From Actinomycetota bacterium (GTDB lineage: Bacteria; Actinomycetota; Thermoleophilia; Gaiellales; Gaiellaceae), in assembly GCA_003162235.1 (NCBI GenBank), contig PMMN01000051.1:21318-40888 (forward strand): 19,571 bases of DNA. Direction: 5' to 3'. Below, piece by piece: positions 7,417-13,989 of this stretch. The notes beneath the pieces are model-generated. The model was not told where the DNA came from. It did not search any database and saw nothing but the letters and a program-made list of their open reading frames with translations. Each line of letters begins with the position of its first letter. Within the stretch, counting starts at the first letter, position 1. A program made the translations under genes and the position numbers.

Positions 7417-10155
7417 TCAGGCGAGGAGCTCTATACGTTCGCCGCCGGAGAGCTCGAGGCGTCCGTCGGCCTCGACCTCGTTGGTCAGGATTCGCTCGGC
7501 GGAGCGAGCGCAGCGCGGGCAGAACTGCTCGCGTGCGCCGGCACGGAGCTGGGCGAGCGCGTCTTCGACCGGGCGCGGCGCCTGGTAGATGCGCGAGGTG
7601 AGCATCGAGTCGAGCGCGTCGGCGACATGGATGATGCGAGCGCCGAGGGGAATCTCCTCTCCCGCGAGCCCATCCGGGTAGCCGCTGCCATCCCAACGCT
7701 CGTGGTGGTGACGGATCGCCGGCACAGCGTCGGCGAGGAAGCCGAGACGCTCGATGATGCGGGCGCCCTCGTCGGCGTGGCGACGCATGACTCCCCACTC
7801 CTCCAGGCTGAGCCGGGCCGGCTTGAGCAGGATCGAATCGGGGATACCGAGCTTGCCGATGTCGTGGAAGAGAGCCGCGTAGCCGAGCAGGTCGAGCTCC
7901 GCTTCCGAAAGCCCGAGCTCGCGACCGATCGCCAGTGAGAGCTTCTGGACGCGACGGGAATGCCCGGCAGTGTAGGAGTCGCGGGCGTCGACCGTGGCCG
8001 AGAGGCTCTCCATCGCCGCCGTCGAGCGCTCGCGCAGGAGCTGGTTGGCTTGCGCCAGAGAGACGTTCTGCTTCTTGATCGTCTCGGCCGCTTTGCGAAG
8101 CTTGCGCGCGCTGCCCTGGGTGTGGCTCAGGTAGGCCTCCTGCGTCCGCCGGATCAGCACCAGCGGTAGAGCAAAGACGAGCAGCGCGTAGGCGTGGATG
8201 GCGTCGTAGCCGAGCACCATCGCTGCCGCCACTGCACCGTAAACCAGGTAGTGGCCGGTCATCCAGGAGAAGCGCTCACGCCAGAGAGCCCACCAGCCCT
8301 GCCCGGACTCGAGCGCCAGCGCCAGCGCCAGTAGGCCGGTGTTGAGAACGAAGTAGGCGCCGCCGGCCATCAGCGCCGCCGGAATGACCTCGACCCGGTG
8401 CGAGCCAAGAGGCAGCATCAGCACGAGATCGAAGGCGCCCACGGCCCCGATCGTCGAAATGGTCAGAGCGCCGATGTTGAAGAGCAGCTGATGAACCGGC
8501 GACCGACGCGTGCCCCAGTCCACGAGCGCCGCCACCAGCGCGGTAGCGAGCGCGATCCGGACCCCAAAGAGCGAGGCGCCGGCGATGGCTCCGACCGCGG
8601 TCACCGATATCGACGAGTCGTCGGTCTCGATCGCCAGCACCTGCCCGATCGCGATCAGGGTCACCAGCGCACCCATGCCGACCAGGTCGCGGCTCGACCC
8701 GAAGATCGCCCCGGCCACACCGCCAGCGACCCCGGCAAACGTGAGGACAGCGACCAGTCGCATCAGCGGGCGCGGGACATCCGAGACGCGCAACCACTCG
8801 CGTGCGCGCGTGCGCCGGCGCTCGACCTTGGGCTTCACTGCCGGTGGCGGCGGCGGCGGCGTCACGTACTCCCCGTCCTCGGGGATCACGACTGTGGCCG
8901 CCCTCGAGGGCTCGATCAAAAGGCCGAGCTCGGTCGAGGCGGCGACGACACGGTTGCGACCCTGGAGCTTGGCGCGGTAGACGGCCAGGTCGGCCTGGTG
9001 AATCAACTCGGTCTGGGTTGTTCCGTCGGTCGGGAAGCAGGCAACACCGATCGATACCGTCGCCCGGATCGGCTCGGCCGCCGTCTCGACGTGGATGGGC
9101 CACGCCGCCACCTCGCGTCTGATCCGCTCGGCGATCTCTAGCGCCTGATCCAGCGGCGTGTCGGGTAGGAGCACGCTGTACTCCTCGCCGCCGAACCGGG
9201 CCGGCACATCTTCGATGCGCAGGTGAGCGCGGAAGACCTCGGCCACGGCGCGGATGACCCTATCGCCGGCGAGATGACCGTAGGTGTTGTTGATCTCCCG
9301 CAGTAGATCGAGGTCGACCATCATCAGCGCCAGCGGCCGGCGCCGGCGCCGCGCCCGCTCGAGCGCCTCGGCGAAGACGCCGCCGAAGTAGCGGGCGTTG
9401 TAGAGACCGGTCTTGGGATCGACCCGCACCTCGGCCTCGAGCGCGGGCACCGCCAGCGAGCGCTGGATCAGAACCAGCGGCACGAGCGCGAAGGGAACGA
9501 GTACCGCGTTGTAGCGCCAGAAGGCGGCGACCGCGATTCCGACCGAGACGAGCACCAGGTCGGGCGCGTAGTTGGAAGGGGAGAAGACGCCGAGCTCGCG
9601 GAAGGAGTGACCGCGAGCGAGATGCACGACCTCGTCGAGAAGCAGGTGATTGACGGCGACGAAGATGACGCCGGCGGCGGCGGCCGTGAGCGCGTAGTGC
9701 AGGTGGCTCGACCCCAGTAACGTCTCGGGTAGGTAGCGGTAGACGGCGCTCGCGGCCAGGATCGCGAGCATCGAATCGCAGGTGTTGAAGATCTGGATGT
9801 ACCAGGGCCGCCGCTCCTTGAGCCAGGCGGGGATGAACTGCGCCACCGCCACGAGCACGGCCAGCTCGGGCGGCAGGAGTAGCACCGCCGCGATGACGAA
9901 GACGATGTCGATCGCATACCCCTCGTTCTTGGGCGTGATCACGAGAAGGAGATGCGCGATACCGGCGCAGGCGGCCAGAATGGCGAAGGTCGTCCAGGGC
10001 TCACGGCGGTCGGAGTCGACCCGGGAGAGGAGCGGCGCCAACGCAACGACGGTGCCACTCAAGACGAGGAAGAAGAACAGCGCTGCACGCGGCGGCAGCC
10101 ACGCACGCGAGAGTTCACCTACCGCTTCGCTGCGACCTTCTTCCATGGGGGTCAT
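7417..10155 (-). CDS. Membrane GGDEF plus HD-GYP bifunctional c-di-GMP protein
   Basis: The 912-residue protein has two membrane modules. The first (about residues 23-232, six to seven hydrophobic segments) leads into a GGDEF domain (about 240-405) with signature GGEEY (322-326) and an RxxD inhibitory site (Arg313-Asp316) five residues before it. A proline-rich linker (about 433-440) follows, then a second membrane module (about 462-670), a short coiled coil (680-712) and an HD-GYP domain (about 713-870). This domain has the His764-Asp765 metal pair, HHERWDGSGYP and intact GYP (825-827). A C-terminal CPRC pair (879-882) follows. GGDEF domains make and HD-GYP domains hydrolyse c-di-GMP. The GGEEY variant leaves cyclase activity open. 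ATG at 10155 was chosen; ATG at 10146 is possible. Confidence 0.92.
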   Translation of the reverse strand: MTPMEEGRSEAVGELSRAWLPPRAALFFFLVLSGTVVALAPLLSRVDSDRREPWTTFAILAACAGIAHLLLVITPKNEGYAIDIVFVIAAVLLLPPELAVLVAVAQFIPAWLKERRPWYIQIFNTCDSMLAILAASAVYRYLPETLLGSSHLHYALTAAAAGVIFVAVNHLLLDEVVHLARGHSFRELGVFSPSNYAPDLVLVSVGIAVAAFWRYNAVLVPFALVPLVLIQRSLAVPALEAEVRVDPKTGLYNARYFGGVFAEALERARRRRRPLALMMVDLDLLREINNTYGHLAGDRVIRAVAEVFRAHLRIEDVPARFGGEEYSVLLPDTPLDQALEIAERIRREVAAWPIHVETAAEPIRATVSIGVACFPTDGTTQTELIHQADLAVYRAKLQGRNRVVAASTELGLLIEPSRAATVVIPEDGEYVTPPPPPPAVKPKVERRRTRAREWLRVSDVPRPLMRLVAVLTFAGVAGGVAGAIFGSSRDLVGMGALVTLIAIGQVLAIETDDSSISVTAVGAIAGASLFGVRIALATALVAALVDWGTRRSPVHQLLFNIGALTISTIGAVGAFDLVLMLPLGSHRVEVIPAALMAGGAYFVLNTGLLALALALESGQGWWALWRERFSWMTGHYLVYGAVAAAMVLGYDAIHAYALLVFALPLVLIRRTQEAYLSHTQGSARKLRKAAETIKKQNVSLAQANQLLRERSTAAMESLSATVDARDSYTAGHSRRVQKLSLAIGRELGLSEAELDLLGYAALFHDIGKLGIPDSILLKPARLSLEEWGVMRRHADEGARIIERLGFLADAVPAIRHHHERWDGSGYPDGLAGEEIPLGARIIHVADALDSMLTSRIYQAPRPVEDALAQLRAGAREQFCPRCARSAERILTNEVEADGRLELSGGERIELLA

Positions 10156-10170
10156 ACTCGGCGCCTAGCG

Positions 10171-10182
10171 ATTATCTCTATA
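10171..10182 (-). promoter_or_regulatory. Possible promoter -10 region for the GGDEF/HD-GYP gene
   Basis: On the minus strand the sequence reads TATAGAGATAAT, offering two overlapping -10 hexamers (TATAGA and GATAAT) 16-27 bases before the ATG. It is the most AT-rich stretch in the neighbourhood. No good -35 hexamer is visible at 16-18 bases. The upstream tRNA-Arg on the same strand could also read through. Confidence 0.35.
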
Positions 10183-10297
10183 GCTTAGGGCGGTTTCGAA
10201 GTAAGCACCATGCGCCCGTCGCCTGGATCCGTCGCTTCTCGGTACATGCTACGCGGGGCGAAGCGGAAACACGCTCCTACGGCGACGCGTCGGAACA

Positions 10298-10369
10298 CGG
10301 CCCCGGGAGGAATCGAACCTCCGCACGCGGATTCGAAGTCCGCCGCTCTATCCACTGAGCTACGGGGCC
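10298..10369 (-). tRNA. tRNA-Arg (anticodon UCG)
   Basis: The 72-nt cloverleaf is complete. The acceptor arms are GGCCCCG and CGGGGCC, the D-arm is GCUC/GAGC, and the anticodon stem GCGGA/UCCGC encloses the loop CUUCGAA (anticodon UCG). The T-arm is GGAGG/CCUCC with UUCGAUU, and the discriminator is G. CCA is not encoded. A -10-like CATACT lies 7 bases upstream (10377-10382). A diverged copy of the palindromic repeat starts about 20 bases upstream. Confidence 0.97.
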
Positions 10370-10390
10370 CCGAGGGAGTATGCCCGAGCA

Positions 10391-10554
10391 AGCCCGGCCG
10401 CTCCTTTTCGACCAACCTGGCAAGCTGGTCGCGCCCGGGCGCGACCAGCCTCTGCGGGTTGCCGCCACTGACCGCGCAATCCTCTGAGAGCTCGTGTTAC
10501 CCGTACTGTCCTCCACGTTTCCGGCCGCCATAATCGGGCTGGTTTTCGAGAAAT
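10391..10554 (+). repeat. Palindromic repeat family, diverged copy near tRNA-Arg(UCG)
   Basis: This stretch aligns in the same order with the repeats after tRNA-His and tRNA-Gly. It begins CGGCCGCTCCTT, then has a GGGCGCGACCAGCCT core, a CCGCCACTGACCGC segment, GTACTGTCCTCC and a terminal CGAGAAA. Similarity is partial and the outer inverted ends are eroded. It contains a perfect 26-bp palindrome (10424-10449). It lies between tRNA-Arg and the DUF4389 gene, covering the likely 5' region of the latter. Confidence 0.55.
10424..10449. repeat. Perfect 26-bp palindrome
   Basis: The left half is GCTGGTCGCGCCC and the right half is its exact reverse complement, with no spacer. A second stem can compete for the same bases: CGACCA at 10409-10414 pairs with TGGTCG at 10426-10431. 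It sits at the place where the other repeat copies hold their inner GCGCGA-loop hairpin. Confidence 0.9.
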
Positions 10555-10575
10555 CACCGTCGTAAAGGAGAAAGC

Positions 10576-11262
10576 ATGGAAGCTTCAGCGACCCAACCTG
10601 TCTATCCCGTCCGGGTGAGAGGCGAGCTGGCTCCCGAGCTCAACCGCTGGCTCTGGCTGGTCAAGTGGTTGCTCCTGATCCCGCACTACATCGTGCTCTT
10701 ATTCCTCTGGATCGCCTTCATCGTCGTGAGCGTGATCGCGTTCTTCGCCATCCTCTTCACCGAGCGCTACCCGCGCGGCCTCTTCGACTTCAACGTCGGC
10801 GTGCTGCGCTGGACCTGGCGCGTCGGCTTCTACGGGTACTCCGCGCTCGGAACCGACCGCTATCCGCCCTTCACGCTCGGGCCCGTTCCCGACTACCCCG
10901 CGACGCTCGAGATCGACTACCCGGAGCGCCTCTCGCGCGGGCTCGTGCTGGTCAAGTGGTGGCTACTGGCGATTCCTCAGTATCTGATCCTCGCCGTCTT
11001 CCAGGGCGGTGGCGGCCCGCGCTTCGTCGGCGGCCTGATCGGTGTGCTAGTCCTGTTCGCGGCCGTCGCCCTACTTTTCAGCAAGCGCTACCCGCGCGAC
11101 ATCTTCGACTTCGTGATGGGCATGAACCGCTGGACCGTGAGAGTCGCCGCCTACGCATCGCTGATGCGCGACGAGTACCCGCCCTTCCGTCTCGACATGG
11201 GCCCCGAGGAGCCGAAGAGCCCTTCGACCCCTCGAGGACGAAAAGCTCCTTCGAAGTCCTAG
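10576..11262 (+). CDS. DUF4389 membrane protein, internally duplicated
   Basis: This is a 228-residue membrane protein with two DUF4389-type units. The first (about residues 22-105) has [17 protein letters not shown], a hydrophobic segment, [19 protein letters not shown] and DRYPPF. The second (about 117-210) repeats [37 protein letters not shown] and DEYPPF. Both units thus share the K-W pair, the RYPR..FDF motif and the YPPF end. The family's function is unknown. The ATG has AAAGGAG (10564-10570) five bases upstream, the best ribosome site in this part. The tail is Ser/Pro/Lys-rich. It appears monocistronic, flanked by minus-strand tRNA genes, with a hairpin 31 bases after the stop. Confidence 0.9.
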   Translation: MEASATQPVYPVRVRGELAPELNRWLWLVKWLLLIPHYIVLLFLWIAFIVVSVIAFFAILFTERYPRGLFDFNVGVLRWTWRVGFYGYSALGTDRYPPFTLGPVPDYPATLEIDYPERLSRGLVLVKWWLLAIPQYLILAVFQGGGGPRFVGGLIGVLVLFAAVALLFSKRYPRDIFDFVMGMNRWTVRVAAYASLMRDEYPPFRLDMGPEEPKSPSTPRGRKAPSKS

Positions 11263-11293
11263 AGCTCTTGTCGATCGCTCGCCCGACAGCACG

Positions 11294-11321
11294 CCACCGG
11301 AAACCTCAGGATTTCCGGTGG
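11294..11321. terminator. Bidirectional terminator-like hairpin between DUF4389 gene and tRNA-Leu
   Basis: The arms CCACCGGAAA (11294-11303) and TTTCCGGTGG (11312-11321) form a perfect 10-bp stem with an 8-base loop. It lies 31 bases after the DUF4389 stop on the plus strand and 4 bases after the 3' end of tRNA-Leu on the minus strand, so it can end both converging transcripts. The plus-side tail is TTGTTG; the minus side lacks a T run. Confidence 0.65.
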
Positions 11322-11325
11322 TTGT

Positions 11326-11410
11326 TGCGGGCGAGAGGACTCGAACCTCCACAGGCACTTGGCCCAACGGGACCTAAACCCGTCGCGTCTACCAATTCCG
11401 CCACGCCCGC
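11326..11410 (-). tRNA. tRNA-Leu (anticodon UAG)
   Basis: This 85-nt type II tRNA has a long variable arm. The acceptor arms are GCGGGCG and CGCCCGC. The anticodon stem ACGGG/CCCGU encloses UUUAGGU, giving UAG (Leu, CUN codons). The T-loop is UUCGAGU and the discriminator is A. CCA is not encoded. A good -10 hexamer TATCCT lies 9 bases upstream. Confidence 0.97.
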
Positions 11411-11419
11411 GGCTCTCGA

Positions 11420-11425
11420 AGGATA
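11420..11425 (-). promoter_or_regulatory. -10 hexamer of tRNA-Leu
   Basis: The minus strand reads TATCCT, five of six matches to TATAAT apart from the CC. It ends 9 bases before the mature 5' end, a usual spacing for a short tRNA leader. No TTGACA-like -35 is seen at 16-19 bases. Confidence 0.4.
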
Positions 11426-11442
11426 GACCGAGCCCGAGTCGG

Positions 11443-11946
11443 CTAGGAAAACGGAAGGACGATTTCGAAGCGAGCGCCACCGTATAGCTCGCTGCGAACC
11501 CGGAGCGAGGGTTCGAGAGAGCGCAGCAGGCGGTTGAGGTCAATACCCGGCTACACCGGCACCTCCGGCCGCGGTGGGGGGAGACCTCCGCGGCCGGAGA
11601 AAAGAGACGCCGGTGCCTTGCTGGAGGGAGCTTGGGGAGACGACTCGATGCCATTGGAGCGCGTCTCCGATCGCTGGGAGCCGGAGTCGATCGTTATGCC
11701 GTGCGGGCACCGAGGCCGGCCTTGCCAGTCGCAAACGGAGTGCAGAAAAACGCGCAGCGAGACCGGGCTTCCGTCGCCACAGACGCGCGGATTCAGCTGC
11801 TCGACACGAATGCCGCGCCGGAGCGACTCGATCCGCTCAGGGCCGGGCGGGCAACTGAAGGTGGTGCAACGGGATAGCGGCGAGGTTTCCACTGGAGGTA
11901 GAGCGGCGGGCCGGTGGTACCCCAGACGATCGTCGGACCTTGTCAA
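11443..11946 (-). pseudogene. Possible decayed gene between tRNA-Leu and tRNA-Arg(UCU)
   Basis: One minus-strand frame is open from 11946 to a TAG at 11551-11553, then continues in the same frame for 35 codons to a TAG at 11443. The last part reads LNRLLRSLEPSLRV, then GGARFEIVLPFS, which resembles the last strands of a histidine-kinase ATPase domain or similar fold. The upstream 131 codons hold four cysteines and a Ser/Pro-rich end and match nothing I recognise. No ribosome site is seen. Long open frames are common by chance at this GC content, so this may be nothing more than spacer. Confidence 0.2.
11563..11599. repeat. 12-bp perfect inverted repeat
   Basis: The arms CTCCGGCCGCGG (11563-11574) and CCGCGGCCGGAG (11588-11599) are separated by 13 bases. 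There is no clear T run on either side. It lies inside the otherwise gene-poor stretch between tRNA-Leu and tRNA-Arg(UCU) and could form a stable RNA or DNA hairpin. Confidence 0.75.
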
Positions 11947-11983
11947 AAAGTAATCACCCCGATGAGTGAAATCACCCCAGGCC

Positions 11984-12002
11984 CTCCCTCCCGCCGAGGG
12001 AG
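11984..12002 (-). terminator. Weak terminator-like hairpin after tRNA-Arg(UCU)
   Basis: CTCCCTC (11984-11990) and GAGGGAG (11996-12002) form a 7-bp GC-rich stem with a 5-base loop, 42 bases beyond the tRNA 3' end. No T tract follows, so the assignment is tentative. Confidence 0.35.
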
Positions 12003-12043
12003 CTACAACGTCCAGCGAGGGGAGAGAACGCGAGCCCGGTACA

Positions 12044-12115
12044 CGCGCCTGGAGGGATTCGAACCCCCGACCCGCGGCTTAGAAGGCCGCCGCTCTTCCG
12101 CTGAGCTACAGGCGC
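12044..12115 (-). tRNA. tRNA-Arg (anticodon UCU)
   Basis: This 72-nt tRNA has acceptor arms GCGCCUG and CAGGCGC and the anticodon stem GCGGC/GCCGC around CUUCUAA, giving UCU (AGR codons). The T-loop is UUCGAAU and the discriminator is G. CCA is not encoded. A TACCCT hexamer lies 8 bases upstream (12124-12129). Confidence 0.97.
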
Positions 12116-12123
12116 TCGCCAAC

Positions 12124-12129
12124 AGGGTA
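12124..12129 (-). promoter_or_regulatory. -10 hexamer of tRNA-Arg(UCU)
   Basis: The minus strand reads TACCCT, ending 8 bases before the tRNA 5' end. The spacing fits a short leader. No -35 box is recognisable. Confidence 0.3.
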
Positions 12130-12371
12130 ACGCGTCCGCCCGGCGCTCACGCAGGCGGGCCGTAGTTTCTCTGGCGGCTCGCCTTGTTCGCTTACCCGGC
12201 CACGAAGGTTCCCCTCAAGACGTGATGACGAGCAACCAGATTCGGCCTGATCTCCTCACTTGAATAACTTCGAGCGCCTCAAGCCGACCTCACTAAGCGG
12301 ATCGCCGCCACTCTTGAACGATGATTTAGAACTCTCGAAACGGCGGCGGCGAACCTGGGCGCAGGCGCCGC

Positions 12372-12377
12372 TAAACT
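12372..12377 (+). promoter_or_regulatory. -10 hexamer of tRNA-His
   Basis: TAAACT lies 11 bases before the tRNA 5' end, in an otherwise GC-rich stretch. A start point about 7 bases later would leave a leader of roughly 5 bases. No -35 box is recognisable. Confidence 0.4.
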
Positions 12378-12388
12378 GTTTGGTGCGC

Positions 12389-12462
12389 GGTGGCCGTAGC
12401 TCAGTTGGTAGAGCCCCGGGTTGTGGTCCCGGTGGTCGTGGGTTCGAACCCCATCGGTCACC
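12389..12462 (+). tRNA. tRNA-His (anticodon GUG)
   Basis: This 74-nt tRNA includes the His-specific extra G at -1, encoded at 12389, opposite C73. The acceptor arms are GUGGCCG and CGGUCAC. The anticodon stem CCGGG/CCCGG encloses UUGUGGU, giving GUG. The T-loop is UUCGAAC. CCA is not encoded. The palindromic repeat begins in its last two bases. Confidence 0.97.
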
Positions 12463-12628
12463 CCTCGCTTTCTCTCTCGCTTCCTCGGCCGGCGGCTCCT
12501 TCCGGCCGGGCGCGACCGGCCTACGGAGCCGCCTGACGCCGCTGACCGCACTCCGCTCTCCGGGGCCGTGTGACGACACTGCCCCCTCCGGCGAGGCACG
12601 ACCAGCGGCGCCCTGAGAAAGCTAGGGG
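12461..12628 (+). repeat. tRNA-abutting palindromic repeat, copy 1 (tRNA-His)
   Basis: This 168-bp element is bounded by inverted ends CCCCTCGCTTTCTC (12461-12474) and GAGAAAGCTAGGGG (12615-12628), matching at 13 of 14 positions. Inside, GGCGGCTCC (12491-12499) pairs with GGAGCCGCC (12525-12533), enclosing a second stem GGCCGG-GCGCGA-CCGGCC (12504-12521). It aligns over its length with the element after tRNA-Gly. The left end overlaps the last two bases of tRNA-His. Confidence 0.85.
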
Positions 12629-12859
12629 CAATTCGGTCTTGTCCGGACTTCGTTTACCTCGCAGTCCGCTACTACCGGCCGGGCGCGACCAGCGGGGACG
12701 CGGCGAGACCCACCTCTCCTCCACCCACCCACTCGGGCGTAGCACGGTATCGAGGAAAGACGCTCGGAAACGTGCCGAGTTCGCGCCGAACCAATAGCAC
12801 CCGTAGAGCAGCCGACTTCTGGCTCGGCGGCCGGATTATCGGCGACTATCCGTGCGGTG
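12463..12859. other. Intergenic region after tRNA-His
   Basis: The first 166 bases are repeat copy 1. The remainder, up to the end of the CAP-domain gene, has no supported gene. It contains a short extra piece of the repeat core, CCGGCCGGGCGCGACC (12675-12690), identical to the core of copy 1 over that length. Confidence 0.6.
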
Positions 12860-13405
12860 TTAGCGGCGGACGCCGAAGTCGGCCGTTACGATCGTCACGG
12901 CACGGTCTTCGTAGGAACCCGGGGCGCTCGGGGAGTGAACCGCAGCGAGACCGATTTGGTGCCAACGCTTGCTGAGAAGGTTCACGCGATGGGGCGGGCT
13001 CTTCATCCACATCTCGACGGCCTGTTTCGCCGTCAGGTCGGGAGAGGTCCAGACGAGGTTCTCGCCGACTGCCCAGAAATGAAAGCCGCTCGCCGAGTAA
13101 TAGCGCTGGATTCGCTTCCAGAAAGCGGATCCGTCGGCCGATTCGTGCGTGAAGAAGCCGGCGGTCGCCATCGAGCGGGAGTGTTCCGCCGCGGCTCCGG
13201 CGAGCTGCGGAGAAACCACGAGCGGTTGCAGGTGGTTCTGGACGCGAACGCGATTCACCTCGCGCAGGATCTGGTTGTTGAGCGCCGTGACCGATTTGGC
13301 TCGGGCGCTCGCCGGCGTCGAGCTCGCCACCGGAACCACGAGCAGGCAGAGCAAGACGACGCCAAGAGCGCACGCAACGAATCGACCCGTATATCGAACG
13401 GCCAT
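12860..13405 (-). CDS. CAP/SCP-like extracellular protein
   Basis: The 181-residue protein has a signal sequence: basic MAVRYTGR, a hydrophobic core at about 9-26 (FVACALGVVLLCLLVVPVA), and cleavage probable near SSTPASARA. A CAP domain (about 39-178) follows with LNNQILREVNRVR, EHSRSM (His75), GENL (114-117), MWMKSPPHR.N (His139, Asn142) and a final DFG. These residues form the family's typical His/Glu/His cluster. Bacterial CAP proteins are secreted and their roles vary; no substrate can be named. I chose ATG 13405, directly before the signal peptide, although the frame stays open to 13621. No clear Shine-Dalgarno sequence is visible. The domain lacks disulfide-forming cysteines. Confidence 0.9.
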   Translation of the reverse strand: MAVRYTGRFVACALGVVLLCLLVVPVASSTPASARAKSVTALNNQILREVNRVRVQNHLQPLVVSPQLAGAAAEHSRSMATAGFFTHESADGSAFWKRIQRYYSASGFHFWAVGENLVWTSPDLTAKQAVEMWMKSPPHRVNLLSKRWHQIGLAAVHSPSAPGSYEDRAVTIVTADFGVRR

Positions 13406-13730
13406 GAAGGCTGGATCGACTTTTTCGCCGCGTTCGCTGATCCTCCTAAGTGGGGAAGGAGCTCCACGAAACGGGTGATTCTCCCGGCTATTCCGGAGCG
13501 GGGAGTCAGCCGTCGCCGGGAGCCACAAAGAGCTCGGCAGCCGGCGGCGCTTCTGTTCCGGCACCCCGAGTCTGGCGCTCCCAGAGCACGTCCCTCGGGA
13601 TGATCTGAATCGCTCCGGCAACCGGAATCGCCGCCCGAGCGCCCACGATTCCGCAGAGCTTCGCTCCGATCAGAACGGCGATTAGAACGATCAACCGCGA
13701 AGGTCTTCGAACGCTACGCTACGGGTGCCC
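13406..13730. other. Intergenic region between CAP gene and tRNA-Gly
   Basis: This is the 5' region of the CAP gene. Apart from one doubtful small minus-strand frame (13506-13694) and a TACGCT hexamer (13715-13720) eleven bases before tRNA-Gly, which could be its -10 box, I see nothing definite here. Confidence 0.45.
13506..13694 (-). CDS. Doubtful small membrane protein upstream of the CAP gene
   Basis: A 62-codon frame starts with TTG and encodes a hydrophobic N-terminus (IVLIAVLIGAKLCGIVGARA) followed by a hydrophilic, Pro-rich tail. It lies upstream of and on the same strand as the CAP gene, 100 bases away. No ribosome site is visible and I recognise no family. It may be a chance frame. 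Confidence 0.22.
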   Translation of the reverse strand: MIVLIAVLIGAKLCGIVGARAAIPVAGAIQIIPRDVLWERQTRGAGTEAPPAAELFVAPGDG

Positions 13731-13801
13731 GCGGGTGTAGCTCAAGGGTAGAGCTCCAGCCTTCCAAGCTGGCTATACGGGTTCGATTCCCGTCACCCGC
13801 T
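13731..13801 (+). tRNA. tRNA-Gly (anticodon UCC)
   Basis: This 71-nt tRNA has acceptor arms GCGGGUG and CACCCGC. The anticodon stem CCAGC/GCUGG encloses CUUCCAA, giving UCC. The T-loop is UUCGAUU and the discriminator is U. CCA is not encoded. A palindromic repeat begins 2 bases after the 3' end. Confidence 0.97.
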
Positions 13802-13803
13802 CT

Positions 13804-13953
13804 CTCGCTTTCTCGGCCGGCGGCTCCGTACGGCCAGGCGCGACTGCCCTTCGGAGCCGCTTGACACCGCTGGCGGCAAGACGCTTTACGGAGCTGCGTC
13901 ACGACACTGTCTCCTCCAGCGCCGCACCGCCGGCAGCGCCCCGAGAAAGCGAG
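13804..13953 (+). repeat. tRNA-abutting palindromic repeat, copy 2 (tRNA-Gly)
   Basis: This 150-bp element has perfect 13-bp inverted ends, CTCGCTTTCTCGG (13804-13816) and CCGAGAAAGCGAG (13941-13953). Inside, GCGGCTCCG (13820-13828) pairs with CGGAGCCGC (13852-13860). It aligns with copy 1 through shared blocks such as CTCGGCCGGCGGCTCC, CGGAGCCGC, ACGACACTG and GAGAAAGC. Where the copies differ, several stem pairs are kept. It ends 37 bases before the stop of the next minus-strand gene. Confidence 0.85.
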
Positions 13954-13989
13954 GGGCACTTCGTCAAGATCCCGCTCGGTCGGAGGTCG

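Larger units (their letters stand above)
11411..12043. other. Gene-poor spacer between two tRNA genes
   Basis: In these 633 bases I find no gene I can support. What it holds is the tRNA-Leu promoter hexamer, a 12-bp inverted repeat, a doubtful decayed minus-strand frame, a repeated AATCACCCC (11952-11960 as TAATCACCCC and again at about 11970-11978) and a small hairpin after tRNA-Arg(UCU). Confidence 0.5.

Noticed and set aside
12521..12745. Short minus-strand frame resembling another at 13714-13959 (both contain PLAFSGR and SVVT...QAAP)
   Set aside because: The similarity follows from the shared DNA repeat, and both frames run into or beside tRNA genes. No ribosome site is present, so I treat this as repeat homology, not as a protein family.
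13406..13621. N-terminal extension of the CAP protein to 253 residues
   Set aside because: It would place 72 Arg/Ser-rich residues before a clear signal peptide. The ATG at 13405 starts exactly at that signal.
12461..13953. CRISPR array or integron reading of the repeats
   Set aside because: There are only two full copies, 1.2 kb apart, each with its own inverted ends and no regular spacers, and no cas or integrase gene is in the window.
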